Shown: one piece after another, positions 18,537 to 29,624 of the stretch
Numbering within the stretch: the stretch's first letter is position 1
Layout of the letters: each line of letters starts with the position of its first letter
From: Tractidigestivibacter sp050946515
GTDB taxonomy: Bacteria > Actinomycetota > Coriobacteriia > Coriobacteriales > Atopobiaceae
Assembly: GCF_050946515.1 (NCBI RefSeq)
Contig: NZ_JBMNUX010000012.1
Location: 13,588 to 77,587, forward strand
Reading direction: 5' to 3'
Length of the DNA stretch: 64,000 nt
The notes under the pieces: generated by a model
The model's database searches: none
What the model saw: only the letters and a program-made list of their open reading frames with translations
What the model was told of the DNA's origin: nothing
Position numbers and translations under genes: made by a program

Positions 18537-19334
18537 CTACTTTCCCACGGGACGAAGAGACGCCTGCTCGGGGGTAAAGCGCTGCGTGTTGCCGTCGTCG
18601 TCGCGAACGAGCGCACGGCCCCAGTCGTCGACGCCCACAAGGCTCCCCGTTGCAAGCAGCAGCCCCTCATGCGATAGCGCGACCACCCGCTGCCCCATAT
18701 AGGCAAGGCGCGCGCAATACTCCTTCGCCAGAGAGGCGAGCGGACCCGTTGCCTCATCTTCGTCCCTCACGGCGTCAGCCCAGGCGCCGACGCTTTCAAC
18801 GATGCCAGAGCTAACCGCCTCGGCAAGCTCTTCTAGCTGCGGCAAAGTCGTGCTCGCAACCTCCTCGAGGCCGATGGCGTCAAGGCGCGTCGGCTCGTCT
18901 GATGCCGGCTCGTCAAGCTTTGGAGCCTTCACGTCAAGACCTGCGCCGCACACGACGCCAGTGCCGGTTGGCGTGTCCACAAGCTCGCAGAGGATGCCGC
19001 CCATCTTGCGCCCCTTGGAAACGATGTCGTTTGGCCACTTCACAAGGACGCTGCCAGGCGTGCACCATGCGGATATTCCGCGCAGGATGCCAAGGACGCC
19101 CGCCACGCTGACACCTGAAAGCTTCGCGCTCGGCACGTTAGGCAGAACGAGCGTCGAGAGGTAGAGGTTTCCGTCCAGCGACTTCCATTTATGGCCGCGC
19201 CTGCCTCGCCCCGCCGTCTGAACGCGAGCGACCACGGACGTCCCGTTGGCGGCACCCTCACGCGCCAGGGCGGCCACCTCGTCGTTCGTTGAGCCGCACT
19301 CGTCGAGAAATATCAGCTTTCCGCTCAGCTCCAT
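18537..19334 (-). CDS. birA: Biotin-[acetyl-CoA carboxylase] ligase, monofunctional
   Basis: BirA activates biotin with ATP and attaches it to the carrier protein AccB, encoded about 5 kb away in the divergent fab operon. Family motifs: STNDE near the N-terminus, TAGRGRRGHKW, VKWPNDI and GGILCE. The 265-residue protein lacks the N-terminal winged-helix domain of E. coli BirA, so it should not be a repressor itself. It is divergent from fabH with a 138-base AT-richer intergenic region between them. Confidence 0.95.
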   Translation of the reverse strand: MELSGKLIFLDECGSTNDEVAALAREGAANGTSVVARVQTAGRGRRGHKWKSLDGNLYLSTLVLPNVPSAKLSGVSVAGVLGILRGISAWCTPGSVLVKWPNDIVSKGRKMGGILCELVDTPTGTGVVCGAGLDVKAPKLDEPASDEPTRLDAIGLEEVASTTLPQLEELAEAVSSGIVESVGAWADAVRDEDEATGPLASLAKEYCARLAYMGQRVVALSHEGLLLATGSLVGVDDWGRALVRDDDGNTQRFTPEQASLRPVGK

Positions 19335-19373
19335 GCCAGAAAACGCCTCGTTTCACAAATCGTGAGAAATGTA

Positions 19374-19401
19374 TAGCTAAAAGTTGTGTCGAAATTAGCT
19401 A
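19374..19401. promoter_or_regulatory. Inverted repeat in the birA-fabH intergenic region, possible fab operator
   Basis: TAGCTAA (19374-19380) and TTAGCTA (19395-19401) form perfect 7-bp arms around a 14-base spacer in the AT-rich gap between birA and fabH. A second small palindrome, TCAC-AAATC-GTGA, lies at 19353-19365. The location suits control of the fatty-acid operon. The sequences are not a clear match to FapR or FabT consensus as remembered. Confidence 0.35.
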
Positions 19402-19472
19402 CTATTTTGAACAATTCTTCTGAAGCGGTAAAGTACTCTAGGTTTTAGTTGAAGGGTGGGGGGTGAAGCAAG

Positions 19473-20429
19473 GTGGGCTTCTCCATAGTTGGCACCGGGT
19501 CGGCGCTCCCAGAACGCGCCGTCACGAACGACCAGCTCGGCGAGTTTCTCGACACGTCAGACGCGTGGATCCGCCCCCGCACCGGCATCGCAGAGCGCAG
19601 GGTCTGCACGACCGAGACCCTAGACGACCTTGCCTTGCTTGCCAGCCAGCGCGCGCTCGCCTCGGCTTCCGTCACGCCTGGCCAGCTCGACCTCATCGTC
19701 TGCTGCACCACGAGCGCAGACCACCTGATGCCAGCAGAGGCCTGCGCCATCGCGGAGCTCCTGGGGGCTTCCTGCCCGGCATTCGACGTCTCGGCCGCCT
19801 GCGCCGGATTCGTCTTTGCGCTCGACGTCGCCGACGGATGGTTTGCGCGGGGACGCGCCCAGCACGTGCTTGTGGTTGCCGCCGAGAAGTTCTCGCGCCT
19901 CCTTGACTGGAGCGACCGCTCGACGGCGGTCCTCTTTGGCGACGGCGCAGCGGCTGCCGTGCTTGCGCCCGGAGACGGCGTCCTCTCGCTCAGGCTGTCC
20001 ACTCAGCCAGACGTTGAGGCTCTGCACGTGCCAGGGCTTTCCGGCAACTCTCCCTTCGACCAGACCGCAAAGCCGCCCTCGCAGCTCAAGATGGACGGCC
20101 GCCGCGTCTTCAAGTTTGGCGTCACCACCATCTGCAGCTCAGTCGATGCCATGTGCGCCGACGCGCAGATTAAGCCAAGCCAGATCGACCACTTTGTGTT
20201 TCACCAGGCAAACGAGCGCATCCTCGCCGCCGCAGTCCGCCGCCTTGGCATAGACAACGGCAAGGTGGCCCGCACGCTTGAGAAGACGGGAAACATCTCG
20301 AGCGCCTGCATTCCCTTGGCGCTCGACAGCCTCGCCCGCAACGGAGAGCTGAAGCCAGGCGACCTCGTTGCCATGGTCGGCTTCGGCGCGGGGCTGGACA
20401 CTGGCGCTTGCCTCATCAAGTGGGGCTAG
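19473..20429 (+). CDS. fabH: Beta-ketoacyl-ACP synthase III
   Basis: FabH condenses acetyl- or branched acyl-CoA with malonyl-ACP to start fatty-acid synthesis. The catalytic Cys-His-Asn triad is intact: C110 in VSAACAGFVFAL, H244 in FHQANERI and N274 in TGNISSACIP. The C-terminal GFGAGLDTGA is typical. The product is 318 residues from GTG 19473, preceded by a purine-rich stretch. It is the first gene of a ten-gene type II fatty-acid synthesis operon. Confidence 0.96.
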   Translation: MGFSIVGTGSALPERAVTNDQLGEFLDTSDAWIRPRTGIAERRVCTTETLDDLALLASQRALASASVTPGQLDLIVCCTTSADHLMPAEACAIAELLGASCPAFDVSAACAGFVFALDVADGWFARGRAQHVLVVAAEKFSRLLDWSDRSTAVLFGDGAAAAVLAPGDGVLSLRLSTQPDVEALHVPGLSGNSPFDQTAKPPSQLKMDGRRVFKFGVTTICSSVDAMCADAQIKPSQIDHFVFHQANERILAAAVRRLGIDNGKVARTLEKTGNISSACIPLALDSLARNGELKPGDLVAMVGFGAGLDTGACLIKWG

Positions 20430-20489
20430 CGCCTCGCAATTCATCCATCAAAAGCGCCTCCGGGCGCCAGAGAAGACAGGAGAAACAAG

Positions 20490-20723
20490 ATGGCAGAGAG
20501 CACCTTCGATCGCGTTTGCGCAATCGTCCGCGAGCAGGGCGGTCTTGACGACACCGAGCTTACCGAGGACACCAAGCTTTCCGACGTGGGCCTGGACAGC
20601 CTTGCCACCGTCGAGATCGTCATGGCCTGCGAGGACGAGTTCGGCATCGAGATCGACCCTGACGCCAACCCCACCACGATTGGCGAGTTCGTGAAGCTCG
20701 TCGACGGCCTTCTGGAGAAATAG
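20490..20723 (+). CDS. acpP: Acyl carrier protein
   Basis: The 77-residue acidic four-helix protein carries the growing acyl chain. The phosphopantetheine serine is S37 in VGLDSLATVE. It lies between fabH and fabK, one base from fabK, and has AGGAGAAAC upstream. Confidence 0.96.
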   Translation: MAESTFDRVCAIVREQGGLDDTELTEDTKLSDVGLDSLATVEIVMACEDEFGIEIDPDANPTTIGEFVKLVDGLLEK

Positions 20724-20724
20724 C

Positions 20725-21669
20725 ATGCTGCGCACACCAATTTGCGACATCCTCGGCATCGAGAAGCCAATCTTCCAGGGCGGCATGGCATGGATTGCCG
20801 ACGCAAGCCTTGCCTCCGCCGTCTCTGAGGCGGGAGGCCTCGGCATCATCGCGGCCATGAACGCCAATGCCGACTGGGTTCGCGACCAGATCCACCAGCT
20901 CCGCGAGAAGACCGACAAGCCCTTCGGCGTGAACGTTATGCTCATGAGCCCGTTCGCCGACGAGGTCGCCGACCTTGTCGCCGAAGAGCACGTCCCTGTT
21001 GTGGTCACGGGCGCTGGCAACCCCGCCAAGTACATGAAGGCGTGGATTGCGGCCGACATCAAGGTCGTCCCCGTCGTCGCGTCGGTCGGGCTCGCCAAGC
21101 TCATGCAGCGCGCGGGCGCCACCGCTGTCGTTGCCGAGGGCACCGAGTCTGGCGGCCACATCGGCGAGCTGACCACGATGGCGCTCGTCCCGCAGGTCGT
21201 CGATGCTGTCGACATCCCCGTCATGGCCGCGGGCGGCATCGCTGACGGCAGAGGCATGGCCGCCGCCATCATGCTGGGCGCCCAAGGCGTCCAGGTGGGC
21301 ACGCGCTTCTTGGTTGCCGACGAGTGCACCGTGTCAGACGAATACAAGGACCGCGTCCTCAAGGCCAAGGACATCTCCACCATTGCCACCGGCAGGCGCT
21401 ATGGCCATCCGGTCCGCTGCCTGAAGACGCCCTTCTCGAACGAGTACGCAAAGCGCGAGCTTGAGGGCGCATCGGAAGACGAGCTCAACAAGCTTGGCAC
21501 CGGCGCGCTGCGCAAGGCGGCCAAGGAGGGCGACTACGAGCACGGGTCGTTCCTCTGCGGGCAGATTGCCGGCATGGTCACCAAGCGCCAGCCCGCTGCC
21601 GAAATCGTCGACGACATCGTCGGAGGCGCGGAGAAGTGCCTCAAGGAGGCAACCAAATGGGTAAAGTAG
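20725..21669 (+). CDS. fabK: Enoyl-ACP reductase FabK (FMN, nitronate-monooxygenase fold)
   Basis: FabK is the flavin-dependent, triclosan-insensitive enoyl-ACP reductase that completes each elongation cycle. The 314-residue TIM barrel has PIFQGGMAWIAD, GLGIIAAMNA, the catalytic-His motif EGTESGGHIG, AAGGIADGRG for FMN phosphate and GAQGVQVGTRF. No FabI or FabL is present in the cluster, so this is probably the only enoyl reductase of the operon. Its last 13 bases overlap fabD. Confidence 0.94.
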   Translation: MLRTPICDILGIEKPIFQGGMAWIADASLASAVSEAGGLGIIAAMNANADWVRDQIHQLREKTDKPFGVNVMLMSPFADEVADLVAEEHVPVVVTGAGNPAKYMKAWIAADIKVVPVVASVGLAKLMQRAGATAVVAEGTESGGHIGELTTMALVPQVVDAVDIPVMAAGGIADGRGMAAAIMLGAQGVQVGTRFLVADECTVSDEYKDRVLKAKDISTIATGRRYGHPVRCLKTPFSNEYAKRELEGASEDELNKLGTGALRKAAKEGDYEHGSFLCGQIAGMVTKRQPAAEIVDDIVGGAEKCLKEATKWVK

Positions 21670-22595
21670 CCTTCCTCTTTGCGGGGCAAGGCGCCCAGAA
21701 GCCCGGCATGTGCGCCGACGTCGCGGCGGCCGAGCCTGCTGCGAAGGCAGTCTTCGACATGGCCGACTCCGTGCGTCCCGGCACGTCCAGCCAGTGCTTC
21801 AGCGGCACGAAGGAAGAGCTCACGGCAACCCAGAACACCCAGCCCTGCGTCTTTGCTGTCGACCTCGCCATTGCCTCGGCGCTCAAGAGCCATGGCGTGA
21901 CGCCTGACGTCGTGGCGGGCTTCTCGCTTGGCGAGGTGGCAGCCCTCACGTTTGCGGGCTCGCTCACAAACGAGAAGGGCTTCGAGCTCGTCTGCCACCG
22001 CGGAGAGCTTATGGCAGACGCAGCGGCGGCGCATCCCGGACAGATGCGCGCAGTCGTGAAGCTTGACGCCGACGTCGTCAAGGACCTGGCAGCAAAGGCG
22101 GCCGCCCAGTCGGGAGGCGAGTGCTGGCCGGTCAACTTCAACAGCCCCCAGCAGACAGTCGTTGCCGGTACGCCCGAGGCGCTCTCGGCCCTGGACGGGC
22201 TTGTGAAGGCCGCGCGCGGCCGCGCGCTCAAGGTGGCCGTCTCCGGGGCCTTCCACAGCCCCTACATGGAAGACGCCACAAAGGGGCTTGCAGAGCTTCT
22301 TTCCGGCGAGTACGCGCTTGCCGAGCCGAGCCTTCCGGTGTACGCAAACCTCACGGGAAGCCCGTATCCGCAAAGCGCCGACGAGCGCGCCGACACCCTT
22401 GCCAAGCAGGCCTCGAACCCCGTCCAGTGGACCCTCACGCTCGCCAACATGAGGGAGGCAGGCGTGGACACCTTTGTCGAGGTGGGACCGGGTCACACGC
22501 TGACGGGGCTGGTGAAAAGGACGCTCTCTGGCGTCACGGCCATATCTTGCGAGAACGAAGAGCAGCTCACGGCGGTCGTCGCCGAGCTCGCATAA
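21657..22595 (+). CDS. fabD: Malonyl-CoA:ACP transacylase
   Basis: FabD loads malonyl groups onto ACP. Motifs are FLFAGQGAQKPGM at the N-terminus, the nucleophilic Ser in GFSLGEVAAL, the catalytic His in GAFHSPYM and EVGPGHTLTGL near the end. ATG 21657 lies inside the fabK 3' end, giving 312 residues and translational coupling. Confidence 0.95.
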   Translation: MGKVAFLFAGQGAQKPGMCADVAAAEPAAKAVFDMADSVRPGTSSQCFSGTKEELTATQNTQPCVFAVDLAIASALKSHGVTPDVVAGFSLGEVAALTFAGSLTNEKGFELVCHRGELMADAAAAHPGQMRAVVKLDADVVKDLAAKAAAQSGGECWPVNFNSPQQTVVAGTPEALSALDGLVKAARGRALKVAVSGAFHSPYMEDATKGLAELLSGEYALAEPSLPVYANLTGSPYPQSADERADTLAKQASNPVQWTLTLANMREAGVDTFVEVGPGHTLTGLVKRTLSGVTAISCENEEQLTAVVAELA

Positions 22596-22613
22596 GCGTT
22601 GAGGAGATGCAAC

Positions 22614-23384
22614 ATGGCAACTAGCAGCGCCACCATCGAGCGCGACCAGTCTCGCCGCGCGGCCTTTGTCACCGGCGGCTCCCGCGGCATCGGACGCGCC
22701 ATCGCGGAAGGCCTTGCCGAAGACGGCTTCGACGTAGCCATCGCCTACGCCGGAAACGCCGCGGCAGCTGATGAGACCGTCGCCGCCCTTGAGGCCGCAG
22801 GCGCCACCGCGCGCGCCTATCAGTGCGACGTGTCGGACTCCGCGCAGGTAGACGCCGTGTCCAAGCAGGTGCTCTCAGACTTTGGAAGCGTCTGGGCCGT
22901 GGTCAACGACGCGGGCATCACGCGAGACGGGCTTCTCATGCGCATGAAGGACGAGGACTTCGACCGCGTGATCGACGTGAACCTTCGCGGCGCCTTCCAC
23001 GTGACGCGCGCCTTCTCGCGCAGCCTCATGCGCCAGAAGGGCGGCCGCATCGTCAACATGGCGTCGATCGTCGGGCTCTCGGGGAACGCCGGCCAGGCCA
23101 ACTACGCCGCATCAAAGGCTGGCCTCGTCGGCCTTACCAAGTCGTGCGCCCGCGAGCTGGCACCGCGCGGCATCACCGTGAACGCCGTCGCGCCTGGCTT
23201 TGTCGAGACCGACATGACGGCAAAGCTCTCGGACGCCATCCGCGAGCAGTACGCCAAGCAAATTCCGCTCGGCCGCATGGCAAGCGCGCAGGAGGTCGCT
23301 GCCGTCGTGCGCTTCCTCGTGAGCGACGCTGCCGGCTACGTGACGGGCGAGGTCATCCGCGTGGACGGCGGCATGGCAATGTAG
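22614..23384 (+). CDS. fabG: 3-oxoacyl-ACP reductase FabG
   Basis: FabG is the NADPH-dependent SDR that reduces 3-oxoacyl-ACP. The coenzyme motif is TGGSRGIG. Catalytic residues are Asn in DVNLRG, Ser in MASIVG and Tyr/Lys in YAASK. The usual NNAG motif reads NDAG here (VVNDAGITRDGLLMRM), a small deviation that may matter little. ATG 22614 follows GAGGAG by about 7 bases and gives 256 residues. A TTG at 22599 is less likely. Confidence 0.95.
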   Translation: MATSSATIERDQSRRAAFVTGGSRGIGRAIAEGLAEDGFDVAIAYAGNAAAADETVAALEAAGATARAYQCDVSDSAQVDAVSKQVLSDFGSVWAVVNDAGITRDGLLMRMKDEDFDRVIDVNLRGAFHVTRAFSRSLMRQKGGRIVNMASIVGLSGNAGQANYAASKAGLVGLTKSCARELAPRGITVNAVAPGFVETDMTAKLSDAIREQYAKQIPLGRMASAQEVAAVVRFLVSDAAGYVTGEVIRVDGGMAM

Positions 23385-23426
23385 CAGGGCCTTCGCCTTC
23401 GGGCAAGGACAGTTAGGGGTAGTAGC

Positions 23427-24674
23427 ATGGAGCACAGGGTAGCAATCACCGGCATCGGAGCCGTCACGCCCGTGGGCAACACCGCCAAGGACACGTGGGA
23501 CTCCCTCGTTGCCGGAAAGTGCGGAGTGGGCCTTATCACCCACTTTGACACCGACGACTTCCGCGTCAAGGTAGCCGCCGAGGTCAAGGACTTTGACGGA
23601 GCAGAGCTTCTCGGCAAGCAGCAGGCCATGCACTCTGACCGCAACGTGCAGTTTGCGCTTGTCGCGTCCGACGAGGCCATGGCAGACTCCGGCCTCGACG
23701 CCGAGGGCGCCATCGACCATGAGCGCCTTGGGGTCTACATCGGCTCGGGCACGGGAGGCCTCAAGTCGTACACCGACAACGTCTACACCATCGAGAAGCG
23801 CGGTCCCAGGCGCGCCTCTCCGTACATGGTGCCGATGATGATCTCAAACATGGCGGCGGGGGAGGTCTCCATCCGCCACAAGGCGCAGGGGCCCACGCTC
23901 CCCGTCGTCACCGCCTGCGCCACCTCGGCGCACACGATCGGCGAGGCGTTCCGCGCCATCAAGCACGGCTATGCCGACGCAATTCTCGCCGGCGGCACCG
24001 AGGCCTGCATCATCCCCGAGTCCATCGCCGGCTTCACGAGCTGCCGCGCGCTCTCCACTAACCCCGACCCCGCAACGGCCTGCCGCCCCTTTGACGCGGA
24101 CCGCAACGGCTTCATCATGGGCGAGGGGGCCTGCGTGCTCGTGCTCGAGGACATGGACCACGCGCTTGCCCGAGGTGCGCACGTCTACGCGGAAGTCGTC
24201 GGCTACGGCAACACCGCCGACGCCTATCACGTGACGAGCCCCGACCCTAAGGCCACGGGCATCGCCCGCGCCATCAAGCAGGCAGTGGAGGAGGGCGGCG
24301 TCAAGCCCGAGGAGGGCCTCTACATCAACGCCCACGGCACCTCTACCAAGCTCAACGACTCCTCCGAGACCAAGGGCATCAAGCTGGCGCTGGGAGACGC
24401 GGCCGCGCATGCCGCGCACGTCTCGTCCACCAAGTCGATGACCGGCCACATGATAGGCGCGACGGGCGCCGTCGAGGTCATGGCCTGCGCGCTGGCGCTT
24501 GAGAACGGCGTCGTCCCGCCCACGATCAACTACCGCACGCCCGACCCCGACTGCGACCTTGACTACACGCCCAACGAGGCGGTTCGCTGCAAGCTCGGCT
24601 GGGCGCTTTCCACCAACCTCGGCTTTGGCGGCCACAACGCGGCCATCGCGCTCAAGGCGTTCGACGGGGAGTGA
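23427..24674 (+). CDS. fabF: Beta-ketoacyl-ACP synthase II
   Basis: FabF elongates acyl-ACP by condensation with malonyl-ACP. The Cys-His-His triad is present: Cys in TACATSAHTIG, His in NAHGTSTKLND and His in KSMTGHMIGATGA. The product is 415 residues, normal length. TAGGGGTAGTAGC precedes the ATG. The stop lies 5 bases before the accB ATG, linking elongation and malonyl-CoA supply genes. Confidence 0.96.
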   Translation: MEHRVAITGIGAVTPVGNTAKDTWDSLVAGKCGVGLITHFDTDDFRVKVAAEVKDFDGAELLGKQQAMHSDRNVQFALVASDEAMADSGLDAEGAIDHERLGVYIGSGTGGLKSYTDNVYTIEKRGPRRASPYMVPMMISNMAAGEVSIRHKAQGPTLPVVTACATSAHTIGEAFRAIKHGYADAILAGGTEACIIPESIAGFTSCRALSTNPDPATACRPFDADRNGFIMGEGACVLVLEDMDHALARGAHVYAEVVGYGNTADAYHVTSPDPKATGIARAIKQAVEEGGVKPEEGLYINAHGTSTKLNDSSETKGIKLALGDAAAHAAHVSSTKSMTGHMIGATGAVEVMACALALENGVVPPTINYRTPDPDCDLDYTPNEAVRCKLGWALSTNLGFGGHNAAIALKAFDGE

Positions 24675-24679
24675 CGTCC

Positions 24680-25177
24680 ATGGACATCGATAAGATCACT
24701 GAGCTTGCGTCTTTGATGGACGAGAAGGGCCTCTCGCGCGTGCGCGTGGAGGAGGCGGACGGCACGGCCTTCGAGCTCGAGCGCACCGTTCCCCAGCCGC
24801 CAGCGCAGGTCGTGATGCCCGCCGCAATGCCGGCAGGCGTGCCCGCTGCTGGCCCGGCGCCGGCGCCTGCCGCGCCCGAGCCGGTCGACGAGGACGAAGG
24901 GGATGACGACGAGCCGCTGGACCTTGCCAAGGCAACGGCGGTCCGCGCCCCCATGGTCGGCGTCTTCTACGCCGCGCCCTCGCCGGGCGCCGAGCCCTTC
25001 GTCCACGTTGGCTCAAAGGTGAAGGCCGGCGAGACGCTCTGCGTCATCGAGGCCATGAAGGTCATGAACGAGGTCACGGCAGAGGCGGACGGCGAGGTCA
25101 TCGACATCTGCGCCAACGACGGCGACCTTGTTGAGTATGGCAGCATCCTCATGAAGATATCCGAGCAGGGGGCATAG
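24680..25177 (+). CDS. accB: Biotin carboxyl carrier protein of acetyl-CoA carboxylase
   Basis: AccB carries the carboxybiotin between AccC and the carboxyltransferase. The 165-residue product has an N-terminal helical segment, an Ala/Pro- and then Asp/Glu-rich linker (about residues 40-82), and a C-terminal biotinyl domain with the acceptor Lys K127 in EAMKVMNE. ATG 24680 with GGGGAG upstream is preferred over the GTG at 24671 that overlaps the fabF stop. The ligase BirA is encoded at 18537-19334. Confidence 0.95.
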   Translation: MDIDKITELASLMDEKGLSRVRVEEADGTAFELERTVPQPPAQVVMPAAMPAGVPAAGPAPAPAAPEPVDEDEGDDDEPLDLAKATAVRAPMVGVFYAAPSPGAEPFVHVGSKVKAGETLCVIEAMKVMNEVTAEADGEVIDICANDGDLVEYGSILMKISEQGA

Positions 25178-25180
25178 CGC

Positions 25181-25606
25181 ATGAACAGGGAAGAGTTGGA
25201 GAAGATCTTGCCGCACCGCCCGCCCATGCTGCTTCTGGACGACGCCGAGGTCGTGGACGGAGAGGCCGTGGGGCACCTGGCCATCCATGGTGACGAGTGG
25301 TTCTTGCAGGGCCATTTTCCCGGCAACCCCATCGTCCCCGGCGTGATCCAGTGCGAGATGCTTGCGCAGAACTGCTGCGTCCTTATGGCAGACCAGCTTG
25401 CTGGAGCCGATGCCACGCCCTACTACACCAGCCTCGACAAGGTGCGCTTCAAGCGCCCGGTGCGTCCAGGCGACACGGTTGAGCTGCGCTGCCACATCAC
25501 GCGCTCGCGCAAGCCGTTCTTCTTCGCGACCGGCGAGGCAAGCGTAAACGGAGAGCTCTGCTGCAAGGCAGACATGTCGTTCGCCCTCATGCCAAACGGC
25601 AAGTAG
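25181..25606 (+). CDS. fabZ: 3-hydroxyacyl-ACP dehydratase FabZ
   Basis: FabZ dehydrates 3-hydroxyacyl-ACP to the trans-2-enoyl form. The 141-residue hotdog protein has ILPHRPPMLLLDD, the catalytic His in LQGHFPGNPIVPGV and the Glu in IQCEMLAQ. It begins three bases after accB. No FabA or FabM is present, so the source of unsaturated acids is not evident here. Confidence 0.96.
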   Translation: MNREELEKILPHRPPMLLLDDAEVVDGEAVGHLAIHGDEWFLQGHFPGNPIVPGVIQCEMLAQNCCVLMADQLAGADATPYYTSLDKVRFKRPVRPGDTVELRCHITRSRKPFFFATGEASVNGELCCKADMSFALMPNGK

Positions 25607-25644
25607 CCAACTGCCGCCAGAGGGCGCGCACGGAGGGGCTTAAG

Positions 25645-26974
<1,330 letters not shown>

Positions 26975-26985
<11 letters not shown>

Positions 26986-28774
26986 GCGCGACAAGAGCGT
27001 AAACGAGCTAGAGTCACCGGCAACAGACGTTGAGGTCGAGATGCCCCAGCGTCACATCTTGGTCAAGTGCCCGGGCTGCCGGCGCATCATCGACCAAGAG
27101 CAGCTGCATGCAAACATGGACGTATGCCCGCGCTGCGGCCATCACCTGCGCGTCAGCGGGCGTGACCGCCTGAAGATCACCGTGGACGAGGGAAACTTCC
27201 AGGAGTGGGACGCAGAGCTTGCCGTCACCGACTTCCTGAACTTCCCCGGCTATGCCACCAAGCTCGACACCGCCCGCGCAAAGACGGGCGACCCTGACGC
27301 CGTCGTCTGTGGCAGGGGCACCGTCGGCGGCCACGACTGCGTGCTCTTCTTCATGGACCACAAGTTCATGATGGGCTCGATGGGCTCGGTCGTGGGAGAG
27401 AAGATCTGCCGCTGCTTCGAGCGCGCCACCGACCTCGGACTTCCGGTTGTCGGGTTCACGGTCTCGGGCGGCGCCCGCATGCAGGAGGGGCTCATGTCGC
27501 TCATGCAGATGGCGAAGGTCTCCGCCGCCGTGCGCCGGCACTCCGAGGCCGGCCTTCTCTACCTTGCGGTGCTGACCGACCCCACGACAGGCGGCGTCAC
27601 CGCAAGCTTTGCCATGGAGGCGGACATCGCGCTCGCAGAGCCCGGCGCCCTCATCGGCTTTGCAGGGCCGCGCGTAATCGAGCAGACCACGCACAAGAAG
27701 CTTCCTGCGGGCTTCCAGCGCTCCGAGTTCCTTCTCGACCACGGGTTTGTCGACATGATCGTCGAGCGCTCGAAGATGAAGGCGACCATCGCCGAGCTCC
27801 TGTCGCTTCACGAGGGCGTGGCGCCCGGCGCGGATGCTCCGCACGCGATTGCTCACGAGAGCGCCTCCGACGGGCACGGCCTGGGAGAGCTTGTTGCCGA
27901 GCCGTTGAAGCACGTGCTCGACCTTCTCCCCAACGGCCGCGGCGAGACGGCCTCGGACGCCTCTGGCCAGGGCATCGAGCCCACGGCCTACGAGATCATC
28001 CGCAACACGCGCTCGACAGACCGCGCGACCTCGCTCGACCTTATGGAGGCCATGCTCGACGGCTTCGTCGAGCTACACGGCGACCGCCTGTACGGCGAGG
28101 ACCCCGCCGTCGTGGCCGGCATAGGCTGGCGAGGCGAGCGCATACTCACCGTCATTGGCATCGAGCGCGGCCGCAACACCAAGGACCGCATCCGCAGGAA
28201 CTTTGGCATGGCAAACCCCGAGGGGTACCGAAAGGCCCGCCGCCTCATGGAGCAGGCCGAGAAGTTCGGCCGTCCCGTCGTTTGCTTTATTGACACCTCT
28301 GGCGCATACTGCGGCATTGGCGCCGAGGAGCGCGGCCAGGGAGACGCCATCGCGCAGAACCTTGTCGTGATGAGCGGGCTTCGCGTGCCCATCGTCTCTG
28401 CGGTCGTAGGGGAGGGCGGCTCGGGCGGCGCGCTCGCGCTGGGAGTCGCCGACAGAGTCTTGATGCTGGGGTCTGCGGCGTACTCAGTCGTGAGCCCCGA
28501 GGCCTGCGCCTCGATACTCTGGAAGGACACCGAGCATGCTCCCGACGCCGCGCAGGCGCTGCACCTGACGGCGAAGGACCTCTCCAAGCTGGGTCTCATC
28601 GACGAGGTTGTCGACGATAGCGGGGCGGACGCGCAAGAGGTCTCCAGCCGCCTTGCGACCGCGATTGATGACTACCTGGACGAGCTCTCTCCGCTGTCTG
28701 CCGACGAGCTCGTCGGCAGGCGCTACGACAAGTTCCGTGCGATGGGAGGGAACCGGCTGTGCTCGATATCATAA
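26975..28774 (+). CDS. accDA: Fused acetyl-CoA carboxylase carboxyltransferase AccD-AccA
   Basis: This is a single 599-residue polypeptide that joins both carboxyltransferase halves. Residues 1-285 are AccD-like with a zinc finger (C32, C35, C51, C54) and GSMGSVVGEKI. Residues ~285-335 are a linker. Residues ~336-599 are AccA-like with LHGDRLYGEDPAVV, FIDTSGAYCG and GEGGSGGALALG. Fusion removes the need to balance two subunits and is known in some actinobacterial and coriobacterial lineages. The DegV gene starts 16 bases before its stop. Confidence 0.95.
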
Positions 28775-29583
28775 CGGACTCCACAGTTGGGCTTGCCAGA
28801 AACGAGGCGCACGAGCTGCACACCCACGTCTGCCCCACGAGCTACGTGAACTCCCAGGGCGAGTGGGTCTCCGAGCGCTATGTGGGCGAGAATGGCAACT
28901 ATGCGCCTGACTACTCGCTCCGCGGCAGGGTGACGACCGAGGCCGTGCGCGTCTCTGCCTTCATCAAGGCGTACGAGACGTCGTTTGGCAAGGGCCGGCA
29001 GTGCATCGCGCTTCCGATGTCCTCAAGGCTTTCGGGCACGTATCGCAGCGCCGTGGAGGCGGTCCCGCTCTGCTCGCGCCCTGACGACGTGCGCGTTGTC
29101 GACACTGGCGTCACAGCAGGGGCGCTCGAGTTTGCCGTCCGCCATGCGCGCAAGCTTGCCAACGAGGGCAAGACCATCGACGAGGTTGCTGACGGCATCA
29201 GGGAATGGGCCAAGAGCACGCACGTCGTGTTTGCCGTCGTGGACCTGGACGTGCTCAGCGCCAGCGGCCGGCTGGGCGCCACGAGGCAGTCGATGAACAC
29301 GGCCATGAACCGCTATCCGGTGCTGGGCCTTCGCGACGGGGCAATCGTCCAGATGGGAGTCGGCCGCGGCGTGCGCGGGACGGCAAAGAAGCTTGTGTCC
29401 GAGGTTCCCGAAGGGGCACCCGACCTCGTGATTTCCTGCTATGGCGTGAGAGGAGACCTCGCGCGCGAGCTTCTTCTCGCCGCGCATGAGCGCTTTCCCG
29501 AGAGCCTTGTCCGCGTGAAGGACGGAGGCCCGGTGCTTACGGCAAACCTCGGGGTAGGGGCCGCGAGCATCGCCTGGGAGTAG
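28759..29583 (+). CDS. DegV-family protein (FakB-like fatty-acid-binding)
   Basis: DegV proteins bind a fatty acid and, as FakB, present it to the fatty-acid kinase FakA so that acyl-phosphate reaches PlsX/PlsY. The 274-residue product has ITDSTVGL at the N-terminus, the ligand loop PMSSRLSGTYRSA and DLDVLSASGRLGATR. GTG 28759 overlaps accDA by 16 bases, so it is translated with the synthesis operon. No fakA is in the window. The fatty-acid role is inferred from family and position. Confidence 0.88.
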   Translation: MLDIITDSTVGLARNEAHELHTHVCPTSYVNSQGEWVSERYVGENGNYAPDYSLRGRVTTEAVRVSAFIKAYETSFGKGRQCIALPMSSRLSGTYRSAVEAVPLCSRPDDVRVVDTGVTAGALEFAVRHARKLANEGKTIDEVADGIREWAKSTHVVFAVVDLDVLSASGRLGATRQSMNTAMNRYPVLGLRDGAIVQMGVGRGVRGTAKKLVSEVPEGAPDLVISCYGVRGDLARELLLAAHERFPESLVRVKDGGPVLTANLGVGAASIAWE

Positions 29584-29624
29584 CGCACAAGGACCGCACA
29601 AGGACGTCTAAGGTATCCGCCAGC

